Assembly (NCBI GenBank): GCA_934660965.1
Contig: CAKUIM010000025.1
Location: forward strand, 1 to 32,774
Reading direction: 5' to 3'
Length of the DNA stretch: 32,774 bases
Source: an uncultured Oscillospiraceae bacterium
GTDB lineage: Bacteria > Bacillota > Clostridia > Oscillospirales > Oscillospiraceae
Below are positions 32,774-32,774 of the stretch, one piece after another (position 1 is the stretch's first letter; the number at the start of each line of letters is the position of its first letter). Under the pieces are notes generated by a model. The model saw nothing but the letters and a program-made list of their open reading frames with translations, was not told the origin of the DNA and ran no database searches. A program made the translations under genes and the position numbers.

Positions 32774-32774
32774 G

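Overview
The window looks like chromosome from a high-GC, low-G+C-lineage-type Firmicute of the gut Oscillospiraceae/Ruminococcaceae sort. The evidence is a WalR-WalK-YycH-YycI cluster, Firmicute-type Shine-Dalgarno sites (AGGAGG) before nearly every gene, DUF4358/MBOAT/DHHW genes, a GC-rich composition, and a Clostridia-type prophage. No species is named because nothing here fixes it.

Layout of the host part (1-17.9 kb): the end of rplT (L20) faces a minus-strand operon NUDIX hydrolase - walR - walK - yycH - yycI. A plus-strand rhomboid-like membrane protein with a C-terminal Cys/His cluster follows. Next come nicotinate phosphoribosyltransferase (minus) and a plus-strand cell-surface modification cluster (DUF4358 lipoprotein, a decayed second DUF4358 copy, an MBOAT O-acyltransferase, a DHHW/AlgX-like protein). 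A complete branched-chain amino-acid ABC transporter operon (livJ-H-M-G-F, minus) is next. An SDR oxidoreductase (minus) and tRNA-Val(GAC) (plus) are divergent and appear to share one -35 element.

Layout of the phage part (about 17.9-32.8 kb): immediately after tRNA-Val, all genes run on the minus strand. In order of transcription (right to left) they are the end of an unknown gene, a podovirus-like tail stabilisation/hub protein, a Tyr/Gln/Ala-rich protein that looks like an internal/ejection protein, a giant 3167-residue polyvalent protein, and five small genes ending at a hairpin next to the tRNA. This fits the late end of a prophage integrated at the tRNA gene. No integrase, repressor, terminase, capsid or lysin gene is inside the window.

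The most interesting object is the giant protein. It joins a coiled-coil N-terminus, a glycine/alanine-rich hydrophobic segment, two separate HExxH zincin-like domains, a candidate PBECR-type nuclease domain, long helical LPD-like regions and a C-terminal EF-hand-like loop. Four LPTAE motifs lie around the first peptidase and after the nuclease. Two of its catalytic-type domains sit in visibly AT-richer DNA, suggesting domain cassettes have been swapped. It lies directly after the ejection-protein gene, so it may be packaged and delivered into the host with the DNA.
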